This document shows, piece after piece, positions 7,392 through 16,684 of a stretch of 64,000 bases of DNA (its first letter is position 1; the number at the start of each line of letters is the position of its first letter). The DNA is taken from contig NZ_BMRZ01000010.1 of assembly GCF_014648895.1 (NCBI RefSeq), positions 186,001 to 250,000 of the forward strand, read 5' to 3'. The position numbers were made by a program, and so were the translations under genes. Under the pieces are notes generated by a model. The model was not told the origin of the DNA, did not search any database, and worked only from the letters and a program-made list of their open reading frames with translations. Source of the stretch: Streptomyces tanashiensis. Lineage in GTDB: Bacteria > Actinomycetota > Actinomycetes > Streptomycetales > Streptomycetaceae.

Positions 7392-8885
7392 TCAGTGCGC
7401 GGCCGGAACGTACGGCGCGAGCATCGCCGCCAGCTCCTCGTGGACCCGGGCCTTGAGCAGGGTGCCCTCCGGGGTGTGCTCCTCGGACTCCACCTCGCCC
7501 TCGGCGTGCACCCGCGAGACCAGACCGCCCTGCGTGTACGGCACGAGGACCTCCAGCTCGACCTCCGGGCGCGGCAGCTCGGAGTCGATGAGCGCGAGGA
7601 GCTCCTCGATGCCCTGGCCCGAGCGGGCCGAGACCACGATGGAGTGCTTCTCCATCCGCAGCAGACGCTGGAGCACCAGCGGGTCGGCCGCGTCCGCCTT
7701 GTTGACGACGACGATCTCCGGCACGTTCACCGCGCCGACGTCGCGGAAGACCTCGCGCACAGCGGCCAGCTGCTCCTCCGGGGCCGGGTGCGAGCCGTCC
7801 ACCACGTGCAGGATGAGGTCGGACTCGGCGACCTCCTCCATGGTGGAGCGGAACGCCTCGACCAGGTGGTGCGGCAGGTGCCGGACGAAGCCGACGGTGT
7901 CGGCCAGCGTGTAGATCCGGCCGGTGGGCGTCTCGGCCCGGCGGACGGTCGGGTCGAGGGTGGCGAACAGCGCGTTCTCCACGAGGACGCCCGCGCCCGT
8001 GAGCCGGTTGAGCAGGGAGGACTTGCCGGCGTTGGTGTATCCGGCGATGGCGACCGAGGGCACCTTGTTCCGCCGGCGCTCCTGCCGCTTGATGTCACGG
8101 CCGGTCTTCATCTCCGCGATCTCCCGGCGCATCTTCGCCATCTTCTCGCGGATGCGGCGCCGGTCGGTCTCGATCTTGGTCTCACCGGGACCACGGGTGG
8201 CCATGCCGCCACCGCCGCCGCCACCCATCTGACGGGAGAGCGACTGACCCCAGCCGCGCAGTCGCGGCAGCATGTACTGCATCTGCGCGAGCGCGACCTG
8301 CGCCTTGCCCTCTCGGGACTTGGCGTGCTGGGCGAAGATGTCGAGGATGAGGGCGGTCCGGTCGACCACCTTCACCTTGACGACGTCTTCGAGGGCGATG
8401 AGCTGGCCGGGGCTGAGCTCGCCGTCGCAGACGACGGTGTCGGCGCCGGTCTCGAGCACGATGTCGCGCAGCTCGCGCGCCTTGCCCGAGCCGATGAAGG
8501 TGGCCGGGTCCGGCTTGTCACGGCGCTGGATCACGCCGTCGAGTACGAGGGCGCCCGCCGTCTCGGCGAGGGCCGCGAGCTCCGCGAGGGAGTTCTCCGC
8601 GTCCTGGACGGTCCCGGAGGTCCAGACACCGACCAGCACGACGCGCTCCAGGCGCAGCTGGCGGTACTCGACCTCGGTGACGTCCTCGAGCTCGGTGGAG
8701 AGGCCCGCGACGCGGCGCAGCGCCGCACGCTCGGAGCGGTCGAACTGGTCGCCGTCCCGCTCTCCGTCGATCTCGTGGCTCCAGGCGACGTCCTCTTCCA
8801 TCAGGGCATCGGCCCGAAGGCTCTCGGTACGGCTCGTCTCCGCGAAGCTCTGCTCGTCCTGGGAAGGGGAAGAAGAGGAGGTCAT
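7392..8885 (-). CDS. hflX: GTPase HflX
   Basis: HflX (497 residues) is a ribosome-associated GTPase that splits stalled 70S/100S ribosomes under stress. The N-terminal HflX domain carries the typical VGVWTSGTVQDAENSLAELA segment. The linker has GGGGGGMATRGPGETKIETD. The G domain shows G1 GYTNAGKSSLL, G3 DTVGFVRHLPHHLVEAF and G4 NKAD. The start at 8885 has AAGGA four nt upstream. The C-terminal tail after the G domain is longer than in short HflX forms and Glu-rich (EGEVESEEHTPEGTLL), as usual in actinobacteria. Confidence 0.96.
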   Translation of the reverse strand: MTSSSSPSQDEQSFAETSRTESLRADALMEEDVAWSHEIDGERDGDQFDRSERAALRRVAGLSTELEDVTEVEYRQLRLERVVLVGVWTSGTVQDAENSLAELAALAETAGALVLDGVIQRRDKPDPATFIGSGKARELRDIVLETGADTVVCDGELSPGQLIALEDVVKVKVVDRTALILDIFAQHAKSREGKAQVALAQMQYMLPRLRGWGQSLSRQMGGGGGGGMATRGPGETKIETDRRRIREKMAKMRREIAEMKTGRDIKRQERRRNKVPSVAIAGYTNAGKSSLLNRLTGAGVLVENALFATLDPTVRRAETPTGRIYTLADTVGFVRHLPHHLVEAFRSTMEEVAESDLILHVVDGSHPAPEEQLAAVREVFRDVGAVNVPEIVVVNKADAADPLVLQRLLRMEKHSIVVSARSGQGIEELLALIDSELPRPEVELEVLVPYTQGGLVSRVHAEGEVESEEHTPEGTLLKARVHEELAAMLAPYVPAAH

Positions 8886-9009
8886 TGGATCCTTACGTCG
8901 ATGAGGTGATGTGTGTCTGTGCCGGTCACAACGCCTGCGGGCGCCGGAAGATTCCCGGTCTCGGCCGCGTCGCCGACCTGAAGATGGTGACACGGCCCCG
9001 CCGGGCCCG

Positions 9010-10500
9010 TCACCCGGGTTTCGGCGCGGTCCTCGCGGCCTCGACGGGACGGCTGCGCCAGTCCGGGTGCCCGGGCATCGCCGGGGTCTTCGCCTCGTAC
9101 AGCCAGCCGCGGAAGAAGGCGGTGAGGTCCTTGCCCGCGACCTCGCCGGCGAGGGCCGTGAAGTCGGCGGTGGTGGCGGTGCCGTCCCGGTGTTCGGTGA
9201 CCCAGCGGCGTTCCAGGCGCTGGAAGGCCTCGGTGCCGATCTCCTGGCGGAGCGCGTAGAGGACGAGGGCGCTGCCGTCGTACACGACGGGCCGGAAGAG
9301 GCTGATCTTGTGGTCGGGCGAGGGGGGTTCCGGGGCGGCCGGCGGACCGCCGTCGGCCCGCCAGCCGTCGGAGGCGGCGTAGGCGGCCTTCATGCGCCGC
9401 TCCAGGGACTTGCCGGCGGTGTCCTCGGCGTACAGCGCCTCGTACCAGCTGGCGTGTCCCTCGTTGAGCCACAGGTCGGACCAGGCGCGGGGCGAGACGC
9501 TGTCGCCGAACCACTGGTGGGCCAGCTCGTGGACCATGACGGAGTCGACGTACCACTCCGGGTAGGCGGGCTCGGTGAAGAGTCCGCGCTCGAAGAGGGA
9601 GAGGGTCTGGGTCTCCAGCTCGAAGCCGGTGTCCGCGTCGGCGATGAGCACGCCGTACGTCTCGAAGGGGTACGGGCCGACCTGCCGCTCCATCCACTCC
9701 AGGTGCCCGGGGGTGCGGCGCAGCCAGGGCTCCATGAGCTGCCGGTCGGCGGTGGCGACCACGTCCCGTACGGGCAGCCCGTGGGGGCCCGCGCGGTGGA
9801 CGACGGTGGAGCGGCCGATGGAGACCTGGGCGAGCTCGGTGGCCATGGGGTGCCGGGTGCGGTACGTCCAGGTGGTGGTGGCGCCGTGCTCGACGCGGCC
9901 CTCGGGGAGCCCGTTGGCGACGACGGTGAACTCGCTGGGGGCGGTGATCCGGAAGGTGAACCAGGCCTTGTCCGAGGGGTGGTCGTTGGAGGGGAAGACC
10001 CGGTGGGCGGCGTCGGCCTGGTTGGCCATGGCGAGCCCGTCGCCGGTGCGGACCCAGCCGCCGGTGTCGGCGGGGCCGGTGGGGTCGCTGGTGTGGGTGA
10101 CGGTGATCTCGACCTCCTCGCCCGCGTCGATCGGCACGATCGGGGTGACGACCAGGTCCTCGCCGCTGCCGGTGTGCTCGGCGGGCAGTCCGTCGACGGT
10201 GACGGCGGAGACCTTGCCGTGGGTGAAGTCGAGGTTGAGCCGCTCCAGGTCCTCGGTGGCGCGCGCGTCGATGCGGGTGACGGCGGCGAGCGGCTTCGTG
10301 TTGACGCCGGGGTAGGTGAGGTCGAGCGTGTAGGCGAGGACGTCGTAGCCGGGGTTGCCGAGGTGCGGGAAGAGCGGGTCCCCGATGCCGAGCGGCGGCG
10401 GGGCGGGCAGCGCGGCGGCGACGAGCCCGGCCGAGGCGGCGACCAGGACGGCGGAGCGGAGCCACCGCGCGCGGGGCAGGGGGGTTCGGACGAGCGGCAT
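9010..10500 (-). CDS. Secreted M1-family zinc metallopeptidase
   Basis: This 496-residue protein starts with an Arg-rich signal peptide (residues 1 to about 33, ending near LPAPPPLG). The zinc site HELAH in MVHELAHQWFGD is followed 18 residues later by the third ligand in LWLNEGHASWYE, the M1 aminopeptidase signature. The fold stops soon after the catalytic domain, so it lacks the long C-terminal helical domain of PepN. It is the short actinobacterial secreted type. The start chosen matches a signal peptide and has GGAAAGG upstream. The upstream region is largely a 42-bp tandem repeat. Confidence 0.9.
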   Translation of the reverse strand: MPLVRTPLPRARWLRSAVLVAASAGLVAAALPAPPPLGIGDPLFPHLGNPGYDVLAYTLDLTYPGVNTKPLAAVTRIDARATEDLERLNLDFTHGKVSAVTVDGLPAEHTGSGEDLVVTPIVPIDAGEEVEITVTHTSDPTGPADTGGWVRTGDGLAMANQADAAHRVFPSNDHPSDKAWFTFRITAPSEFTVVANGLPEGRVEHGATTTWTYRTRHPMATELAQVSIGRSTVVHRAGPHGLPVRDVVATADRQLMEPWLRRTPGHLEWMERQVGPYPFETYGVLIADADTGFELETQTLSLFERGLFTEPAYPEWYVDSVMVHELAHQWFGDSVSPRAWSDLWLNEGHASWYEALYAEDTAGKSLERRMKAAYAASDGWRADGGPPAAPEPPSPDHKISLFRPVVYDGSALVLYALRQEIGTEAFQRLERRWVTEHRDGTATTADFTALAGEVAGKDLTAFFRGWLYEAKTPAMPGHPDWRSRPVEAARTAPKPG

Positions 10501-10588
10501 GGGCCAGGGCCTTTCCGGAGGAATGGCCCTACGGCTACCAGGGCTGCCGCCGCGCACCGGGGCGGCGCGCGCGCCGGCCACCCGAAGG

Positions 10589-10960
10589 GGGTCGTCGGCT
10601 CGGGCCGCGCGAGTGGCGGCCGGCCTCCCGGAGCGGCGCCGTCGGCTCGGGCCGCGCGCACGGCAGGCACCCGCCGTCGGCTCAGGCCCTCTCAGTGGCG
10701 CCCGGCCGAAGCAGCGCCGTCGGTTCAAGCCCCCCCGAGCGGCCTCCCAGAGCGGCGCCGTCAGCTCAAGCCCCCGAGCGGCAGCCACCCGAAGCAGCAC
10801 CGTCAGCGCAAGCCACCCGAGCGGCAGCCACCCGAAGCAGCACCGTCAGCTCAAGCCACCCCGAGCGGCAGCCCCGAAGCAGCGCCGTCAGCGCAAGCCA
10901 CCCGACCGGCAGCCACCCGAAGCAGCGCCGTCAGCTCAGGCCGCGTGAGTGGCGGGCGCG
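10589..10960. repeat. Degenerate 41-43-bp tandem repeat (about nine copies)
   Basis: Well-preserved units start at 10711, 10752, 10794, 10837, 10879 and 10922. More diverged copies continue left to about 10589. Each unit begins GCAGCRCCGTCAGC and contains two copies of a CCACCCGA-like block, so there is a shorter sub-repeat inside. Unit length alternates between 41 and 43 bp, so no protein repeat is maintained. The last unit supplies the final codons and stop of rshA, and the array fills most of the gap before the M1 peptidase. No unique spacers separate the units, so it is not CRISPR. Confidence 0.85.
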
Positions 10961-13084
10961 GCTGACGTCGTACACCCCGGGGACGTCCCGCATGGCTCGC
11001 ATGAGGGCGGCGAGGCCGGCGGCGTCGGGGAGGTGGAGCGTGTACGTGTGGCGGACCCGCTGCTCGCTGGGCGGCTCGACGTTCGCGGAGACGACGGCGG
11101 CCCCGAAGGTGGCGATCGCCTCGGTGAGGTCGGCGAGCAGCCCGGGCCGCCCGAAGGACTCGGCGACGAGGGTGACCCGGCCCTGCGGGGTGTCGCCCCA
11201 GCGGACGGTGACGGGCTCGCGGCCCAGACCGCGCATGGCCTCGACGGCCGAGCAGCGGGCGCGGTGCACGGTGACCGTTCCGCCGCGCACCAGGAAGCCG
11301 GTGATCTCGTCGGGGGGTACGGGGGTGCAGCAGCCCGCCGGGCGGACGGCCGCGGGCGGCTCGCCGTCCAGGTCGGCGTGGAGCTCGGGGCCGGAGCGGC
11401 GCTCGGCGGGGACGCTGACCTGCGGCCGGGGGTCGCTGGGGGCGGCGGGCGGCGGGGCGCTCTCGGGGTGGGCCCGGAGCCAGCCGGTGATCGCGATCCG
11501 CGCGGCGGGGGTGCGGGCGTGGTCCAGCCACTCCGGGGACGGCCCGGAGACGGTGTCCTGGGCGAGCAGCAGCTGGACGGTGTCCCCGTCGCCGAGGACG
11601 GTGCTCAGCGGCGCGAGGCGGCCGTTGACGCGGGCGCCGAGGCAGGCGTGGGCGGCCTCGCCGTGCTGGGCGTAGGCGGCGTCGACGCAGCTGGCGCCGG
11701 CGGGGAGGCTGATCGTGCCGGGGGCGCTGCCGTCGGCACGGAAGACGGTGATCTCGTCGTCCTCGGCGAGGTCGGCGCGGAGCGAGGTCCAGAAGGTGTC
11801 GGGGTCGGGGGCGGACTGCTGCCAGTCGAGGAGCCGGGAGAGCCAGCCGGGGCGGGTGGGGTCGACGCGCTCCCCGTCGTCGGTCTGCGGGACGGCGGTG
11901 TCCGGCTCCTGCCCCACGTGGGGGTTGCCGAGGGCGACGACTCCGGCTTCGGCGACCTTGTGCATGCGGTGGGTCCGGATGAGGACCTCGGCGACGGCGC
12001 CGTCGGGGGCCGCGATCGCGGTGTGCAGCGACTGGTACAGGTTGAACTTGGGGGCGGCGATGAAGTCCTTGAACTCGGAGATCACCGGGGTGAAACAGGT
12101 GTGGAGCTCGCCCAGGACCGCGTAGCAGTCGGCGTCCTCGGCGACGAGGACGAGGAGCCGCCCGAAGTCGCAGCCGCGCAGCTCGCCGCGCTTGAGGCGG
12201 ATCCGGTGCACGGAGACGAAGTGGCGGGGGCGGACGAGGACTTCGGCGCCGACGTCCGCCTCGCGCAGGACGGCGGTGACCTGTTCGGCGAAGGCGCCGA
12301 GTTCGTCGGCGGCGCCGGGGTGATCCGCGACGAGGGCGCGGGTGGTCTCGTACTCCTCGGGGTGCAGGATCGCGAAGACCAGGTCCTCCAGCTCGGTCTT
12401 GAGGGCCTGGACGCCGAGCCGCTCGGCGAGCGGGATGAGGACGTCGCGGGTGACCTTGGCGATCCTCGCCTGTTTCTCGGGGCGCATGACGCCGAGGGTG
12501 CGCATGTTGTGCAGCCGGTCGGCGAGCTTGATCGACATGACGCGGACGTCGCTGCCGGTGGCGACGAGCATCTTCCGGAAGGTCTCTGGCTCGGCGGCCG
12601 CGCCGTAGTCGATCTTCTCGACCTTGGTGACACCGTCGACGAGGTAGGCGACCTCGTCGCCGAACTCCCGGCGCACCTGGTCGAGCGTCACCTCGGTGTC
12701 CTCGACGGTGTCGTGGAGGAGGGAGGCGGTCAGGGTGGTGGTCTCCGCGCCGAGTTCGGCGAGGATGAGGGTGACCGCGAGCGGGTGGGTGATGTACGCC
12801 TCGCCGCTCTTGCGGAACTGGCCGCGGTGCGAGGACTCGGCGAGGACGTACGCCCGGCCGAGCACCGACAGGTCGGCCTCGGGGTGGTGGGCGCGGTGCG
12901 CCTCCGCCACATGGCCGATGGCGTCGGGCAGTCGGTCACGGGGCGCCGGTCCGGCGGTGGCGCCGAGCAGGGCGGCACGGCCGAGGCGGCGCAGGTCGAT
13001 CCGGGCACGTCCGCGTCTGCGGACGGCCACGTCGGTGGTCGCGGCCTCGGCCGCACTCACGGGGTTGGTGGCCTCTGCACTCAT
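10931..13084 (-). CDS. rshA: RelA/SpoT homologue (RshA-like ppGpp enzyme)
   Basis: This 717-residue protein has the long RSH layout: HD hydrolase domain (HRGQFRKSGEAYITHP, the HD pair in LLHDTVEDT, then SIKLADRLHNMRTL), synthetase-like domain (about residues 240-360, PRHFVSVHRI ... FKDFIAAPKFNLYQSLHT ... VLIRTHRMHKVAEAGV), TGS domain and C-terminal ACT domain. The hydrolase motif is intact. The synthetase core is diverged: where typical enzymes have a DLIAVRVIV-like strand it reads CDFGRLLVLVAEDADC. It matches in position the second RSH of streptomycetes beside dapF, so the symbol is by context. The start has GGAGG 6 nt upstream. The stop lies within the tandem repeat. Confidence 0.85.
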   Translation of the reverse strand: MSAEATNPVSAAEAATTDVAVRRRGRARIDLRRLGRAALLGATAGPAPRDRLPDAIGHVAEAHRAHHPEADLSVLGRAYVLAESSHRGQFRKSGEAYITHPLAVTLILAELGAETTTLTASLLHDTVEDTEVTLDQVRREFGDEVAYLVDGVTKVEKIDYGAAAEPETFRKMLVATGSDVRVMSIKLADRLHNMRTLGVMRPEKQARIAKVTRDVLIPLAERLGVQALKTELEDLVFAILHPEEYETTRALVADHPGAADELGAFAEQVTAVLREADVGAEVLVRPRHFVSVHRIRLKRGELRGCDFGRLLVLVAEDADCYAVLGELHTCFTPVISEFKDFIAAPKFNLYQSLHTAIAAPDGAVAEVLIRTHRMHKVAEAGVVALGNPHVGQEPDTAVPQTDDGERVDPTRPGWLSRLLDWQQSAPDPDTFWTSLRADLAEDDEITVFRADGSAPGTISLPAGASCVDAAYAQHGEAAHACLGARVNGRLAPLSTVLGDGDTVQLLLAQDTVSGPSPEWLDHARTPAARIAITGWLRAHPESAPPPAAPSDPRPQVSVPAERRSGPELHADLDGEPPAAVRPAGCCTPVPPDEITGFLVRGGTVTVHRARCSAVEAMRGLGREPVTVRWGDTPQGRVTLVAESFGRPGLLADLTEAIATFGAAVVSANVEPPSEQRVRHTYTLHLPDAAGLAALMRAMRDVPGVYDVSRARHSRGLS

Positions 13085-13224
13085 GGGGCACCTCCGGCAA
13101 CGTCGACCGGCGGTGGGCGGGCCAGGCGTGCCCGGGGGGCCGGTGCTTGATGCTACCGACCCCACCACGCGGCGCAGTCACGCTCTCGCTCAGCGTGAAT
13201 CGGATCACCCATTCGAGCGACAGA

Positions 13225-14139
13225 TCAGTCGTTGACAGTTTCGATTCCGTCGCGCGCGGTCACATCGCCCGATCCCAGCCATGCGGGGTCGACGGTGCCC
13301 TCGGCGACGATGACCGCAGGTCCGGTCATGTCGATCCGGCCGTCGGGGTGCTCGGTGATGACCAGGGTCCCGCCGAGCACGTCGACGGTGTACGTGACGG
13401 GAGTGCCGCTCTCGGCGGGGTCGACGCCGTCCCGGCGGGCGGTGGCGACGGCGACGGCGCAGGCGCCGGTGCCGCAGGAGCGCGTCTCGGCGGCGCCGCG
13501 CTCGTGGACCCGCATCGCGACGTGGCGGGGGCCCCGGTCGGCGACGAACTCGATGTTCACCCCGTCCGGGTAGACCGCGGCGGGCTCGTACGGCGGCTCG
13601 GTGAACAGGTTCCCGGCGTGGTCGAGGTCCTCGACGAAGGCGACGGCGTGCGGGTTGCCCATGTTCACGTTGCGGGCGGGCCAGCTGCGGCCGTCGACGG
13701 AGACGGTGACCCCGGCCTCGGGGAGCACGGCGCGGCCCATGGCGACGGTGACGGAGCCGTCCTTGTCCAGGTGGACGTGCTTGACCCCGCCGCGGGTGGC
13801 GACCGGGACCTCGCCCGCGGTGACGTGCCCCGCGTGCTCCAGGTACCGGGCGAAGACCCGGACCCCGTTCCCGCACATCTCGGCGACCGAGCCGTCGGCG
13901 TTGCGGTAGTCCATGAACCACTCGGCCTCGTCGGCCAGGTGGCGCGCGTCCGGGTGGGCGGCGCTGCGCACGACGTGCAGCAGCCCGTCGCCCCCGATGC
14001 CGGCCCGCCGGTCGCAGAGCCGCGCCACGACGGCGGGCGGCAGGTCGACGGCGTTCTCCGCGTCGGGGACGATCACGAAGTCGTTCTCGGTGCCGTGGCC
14101 CTTGAGGAAGGGGAGCGGCGAGGTCTGCGTGCTGGTCAC
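13225..14139 (-). CDS. dapF: Diaminopimelate epimerase
   Basis: DapF (304 residues) converts LL- to meso-diaminopimelate for lysine and peptidoglycan. The N-terminal FLKGHGTENDFVIVPD is typical. Catalytic cysteines are visible in GSVAEMCGNGVR and ETRSCGTGACA, with the substrate-binding GNPHAVAFV between them. The GTG start at 14139 gives the usual N-terminus. No ribosome binding site precedes it, but a TACAGT -10 box lies 7 nt upstream, which suggests a leaderless transcript. Its neighbours rshA and miaA are on the same strand. Confidence 0.95.
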   Translation of the reverse strand: MTSTQTSPLPFLKGHGTENDFVIVPDAENAVDLPPAVVARLCDRRAGIGGDGLLHVVRSAAHPDARHLADEAEWFMDYRNADGSVAEMCGNGVRVFARYLEHAGHVTAGEVPVATRGGVKHVHLDKDGSVTVAMGRAVLPEAGVTVSVDGRSWPARNVNMGNPHAVAFVEDLDHAGNLFTEPPYEPAAVYPDGVNIEFVADRGPRHVAMRVHERGAAETRSCGTGACAVAVATARRDGVDPAESGTPVTYTVDVLGGTLVITEHPDGRIDMTGPAVIVAEGTVDPAWLGSGDVTARDGIETVND

Positions 14140-14146
14140 GCGATCA

Positions 14147-14152
14147 ACTGTA
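14147..14152 (-). promoter_or_regulatory. -10 box of a leaderless dapF transcript
   Basis: TACAGT on the minus strand ends 7 nt before the dapF GTG. No -35 of good quality is seen 16-19 nt further upstream. Confidence 0.45.
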
Positions 14153-14319
14153 CGGGGCGGGTCCGGCACCGGCCCGACCTGTCCACAGGGCGGGCCCGCC
14201 GGTGCGGGCGCGCCCGGGCCCCTTCGCCACGAGCCCCGTCCCGCACGGGCCCGGGCCGGGCCCCGTCCGGGCGCGGGCCGTACGGACGAGGGCCCCGCTC
14301 CGTACGGGAGGGGCCGGCC

Positions 14320-14832
14320 TCAGCGGAGGCGGGCGACGCGCCAGACGGCGAGGGCGACGAGGGCCGCGATGGTCGACACGTACAGGGCGAGGACGCGCCA
14401 GTTCGGGCGCTCGCCCGAGCCGCGCTGCGGGAGGCCCGGCCAGGTGTAGCCGACCTTGCGGGCGGCCATCATGCCCCAGCCCGCCGCGCAGGAGCTGATG
14501 AGCAGTCCGAGCATGGCGACGACGGCGCCGCCGTCCCCGGAACCGAAGGCGAGCGGGAAGGCGAACATCAGCGAGCCGACGGCGGCCAGGCCCACGATCG
14601 GGGCGAGCTGCCAGATCCGCAGCCGGCGCTGGGGCCGCAGCTCGACCTCGACCTCGTCGGCGTCGACCTCGACCGCGGTGCCCACGGCGTCGTCGGGACC
14701 GTCCGGGGTCAGCCCCGGGGCCCCGACGGGGGCGTCGTCCGTCGGGTGGCCCGGCGTGTCGCCCGACGGATCCGCCGTCGGGTCACCCAGGGCCGCCTCG
14801 TGCTGTTCTCTGTCGCGAGGGCCGGCCTCCAT
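14320..14832 (-). CDS. Small integral membrane protein, function unknown
   Basis: The protein is 170 residues. An acidic, Pro/Asp-rich cytoplasmic half (residues 1-70) leads into three hydrophobic helices: LAPIVGLAAVGSLMFAFPLAF, VVAMLGLLISSCAAGWGMMAA and VLALYVSTIAALVALAVW. The start at 14832 has GGAGGG 9 nt upstream. It sits between dapF and miaA on the same strand, where streptomycetes usually have an uncharacterised membrane protein. No enzymatic motif is visible. Confidence 0.8.
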   Translation of the reverse strand: MEAGPRDREQHEAALGDPTADPSGDTPGHPTDDAPVGAPGLTPDGPDDAVGTAVEVDADEVEVELRPQRRLRIWQLAPIVGLAAVGSLMFAFPLAFGSGDGGAVVAMLGLLISSCAAGWGMMAARKVGYTWPGLPQRGSGERPNWRVLALYVSTIAALVALAVWRVARLR

Positions 14833-14940
14833 CGCCACGCGCCCTCCCCACTCGGACTTCACTTGGTCGATCGATGCTCGATGATGGCACGCTCGTGACC
14901 GCCGAAATGACGGGCAGTGCGTCCCGATGCCATCACGTGA

Positions 14941-15879
14941 TCAGGCTGTAACCGCTCGTTCGACCAACGACAGCGCCTCCCGCGGGAGTTCCCCGCGGTG
15001 ATCGGCGGCTCCGCTGAGCCAGTGCACGCGCGGGTCGCGCCGGAACCACGAGTCCTGGCGGCGGGCGAAGCGCTTCGTGGCCCGCACGGTCTCCGCGCGC
15101 GCCTCGTCCTCGGTGCACTCCCCCGCGAGCGCCGCGAGGACCTGCTGGTAGCCGAGGGCACGGGCCGCCGTGCGCCCCTCGCGCAGGCCCCGCGCCTCCA
15201 GGGCGCGCACCTCGTCGACGAGTCCGGCCTCCCACATCCGGTCCACGCGCGTGGTGATCCGTTCGTCGAGCTCGGGACGGGCCACGTCGACGCCGATCTG
15301 GACGGTGTCGTAGACGGAGTCGGGACCGGGAAGGTTGGCGGTGAAGGGCTTGCCGGTGATCTCGATCACCTCGAGCGCCCGGACGATGCGACGGCCGTTG
15401 CTGGGCAGGATCGCGCGGGCCGCCTCGGGGTCCGCCACCACGAGGCGGGCGTGCAGGACGCCGGAACCGCGCTCCTCGAGCTCGGCCTCCAGCCGGGCTC
15501 GGACGGCGGGGTCGGTGCCGGGGAACTCGAGGGCGTCGACGGCCCCCCGCACGTACAGGCCGGAACCGCCGACGAGGACCGGGGTGCGGCCGGCGGCGAG
15601 CAGCCGGTCGATCTCGGCGCGGGCGAGGCGCTGGTACTCGGCGACGCTGGCGGCCTCGGTCACGTCCCAGATGTCGAGGAGGTGGTGCGGGATGCCGCCG
15701 CGTTCCTCCGGCGTCAGCTTGGCGGTCCCGATGTCCATCCCCCGGTACAACTGCATCGAGTCGGCGTTGACGACCTCGCCGCCGAGCTGCTGCGCCAGGA
15801 ATACACCCAGATCGGACTTTCCGGCCGCCGTGGGGCCGACGACGGCGATGACCCGCGGGGCGGGAGCTGCGCTTCTCAC
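14941..15879 (-). CDS. miaA: tRNA dimethylallyltransferase MiaA
   Basis: MiaA (312 residues) transfers a dimethylallyl group to N6 of A37 in tRNAs reading UNN codons, making the substrate of MiaB, which is encoded about 1.6 kb away. The P-loop VVGPTAAGKSDL, the substrate motif VVNADSMQLYRGMDIGTAK and PHHLLDIWD are all present. The core continues through GGSGLYVRGAVDALEFP and ends with FARRQDSWFRRDPRVHWL. The start is a GTG and the ribosome binding site is weak. Confidence 0.95.
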   Translation of the reverse strand: MRSAAPAPRVIAVVGPTAAGKSDLGVFLAQQLGGEVVNADSMQLYRGMDIGTAKLTPEERGGIPHHLLDIWDVTEAASVAEYQRLARAEIDRLLAAGRTPVLVGGSGLYVRGAVDALEFPGTDPAVRARLEAELEERGSGVLHARLVVADPEAARAILPSNGRRIVRALEVIEITGKPFTANLPGPDSVYDTVQIGVDVARPELDERITTRVDRMWEAGLVDEVRALEARGLREGRTAARALGYQQVLAALAGECTEDEARAETVRATKRFARRQDSWFRRDPRVHWLSGAADHRGELPREALSLVERAVTA

Positions 15880-16042
15880 TGTCCCAGTCTCGCAAACGTC
15901 GGGCCCGGTCCCCGAACGAGCTACGTGACGGGCCCCGTCCGGGCTTCGTTGCCTGTGGGGAGGTTCCGACCGTCGGTCACCGCGGACTCCGGCCGCCGAT
16001 CGCTACGGAGCCCCTCCCATCCGAGTACGCTATGGAGTGAAT

Positions 16043-16315
16043 ATGGGCGTTTTTGCAATGTTTCGCCGCAAGAAGCAGGACACGGCCGAGGCCACCGTCG
16101 AGGAGACCGGGGCCGGAACGGACACCGGGGAGGACGTCACGGCGGAGGCCCTGACGGCTCCGGCGGAGGACGGGACCGGCGGCGCGGACGGTGCGGAGGA
16201 CGTCGAGACGGACGAGGTGCCGGCCGGAGCCGCCGCCGAGGTCGTGGAGATCCCGAAGCAGCAGTCGGCCGAGGCCGCCGCCGACAACGGGACGGGCGAA
16301 GGCGCCCGCAGGTAG
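16043..16315 (+). CDS. Small acidic protein of unknown function
   Basis: This 90-residue protein begins MGVFAMFRRKKQD and continues as a very acidic Ala/Glu/Thr/Gly sequence with no hydrophobic core. It looks largely disordered with a short basic N-terminus. GGAG lies 5 nt before the ATG at 16043; a GTG six bases earlier is also possible. It is followed by the antitoxin-like gene on the same strand. No family was recognised. Confidence 0.6.
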   Translation: MGVFAMFRRKKQDTAEATVEETGAGTDTGEDVTAEALTAPAEDGTGGADGAEDVETDEVPAGAAAEVVEIPKQQSAEAAADNGTGEGARR

Positions 16316-16397
16316 GCCCCCGGGGTCCTGGGGGCAGGACAGGGAACGCACGACACGGATACACGGACCCCCGAGGTCCGCGGAGGGAAGGTGCCCC

Positions 16398-16655
16398 ATG
16401 GGTCTCCTGGATTCGCTGAAGGCCAAGCTCGCCCCGGCCAAGGACAAGGTCGCCGACCTCGCGCAGCAGCACGGGGAGAAGATCGACCATGGCCTGGACA
16501 AGGCCGCGAAGCTGGTCGACGAGAAGACCAAGGGCAAGTACAGCGACAAGATCCAGTCCGGTACGGGGAAGGCCAAGGGCGCCATCGACCGGATGGGTCA
16601 CAAGGACGACGGCACGCCCGGGAGCGGTGGCACGACGCCGCCGCCGGCCGCCTGA
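16398..16655 (+). CDS. Antitoxin-like small helical protein (MT0933-type)
   Basis: This 85-residue protein (MGLLDSLKAKLAPAKDKVAD at the start) is made of charged amphipathic helix with repeated Lys/Asp and a Pro/Gly-rich tail. It resembles the actinobacterial family annotated as MT0933-like antitoxin. No toxin gene is adjacent, so a toxin-antitoxin role is not supported by context, and a stress or CsbD-like role is equally possible. GGAGGGAAGG precedes the start. Confidence 0.75.
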   Translation: MGLLDSLKAKLAPAKDKVADLAQQHGEKIDHGLDKAAKLVDEKTKGKYSDKIQSGTGKAKGAIDRMGHKDDGTPGSGGTTPPPAA

Positions 16656-16684
16656 CGACCTGCGTCACCCGACAGTCCCTCCGC

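Noticed and set aside
10589..10960. CRISPR-like array
   Set aside because: The units are contiguous and degenerate with no unique spacers, and no cas genes are present.
8911..10965. Long open frame (about 680 codons) on the plus strand opposite the M1 peptidase
   Set aside because: It is antisense to a gene with a clear HExxH zinc site, has Gly/Val/Arg-biased composition and no recognisable motif. Such frames are normal in DNA of this GC content.
16398..16655. Complete toxin-antitoxin module
   Set aside because: Only the antitoxin-like protein is present. The neighbours are a disordered acidic protein and a dioxygenase-like gene, with no toxin candidate.
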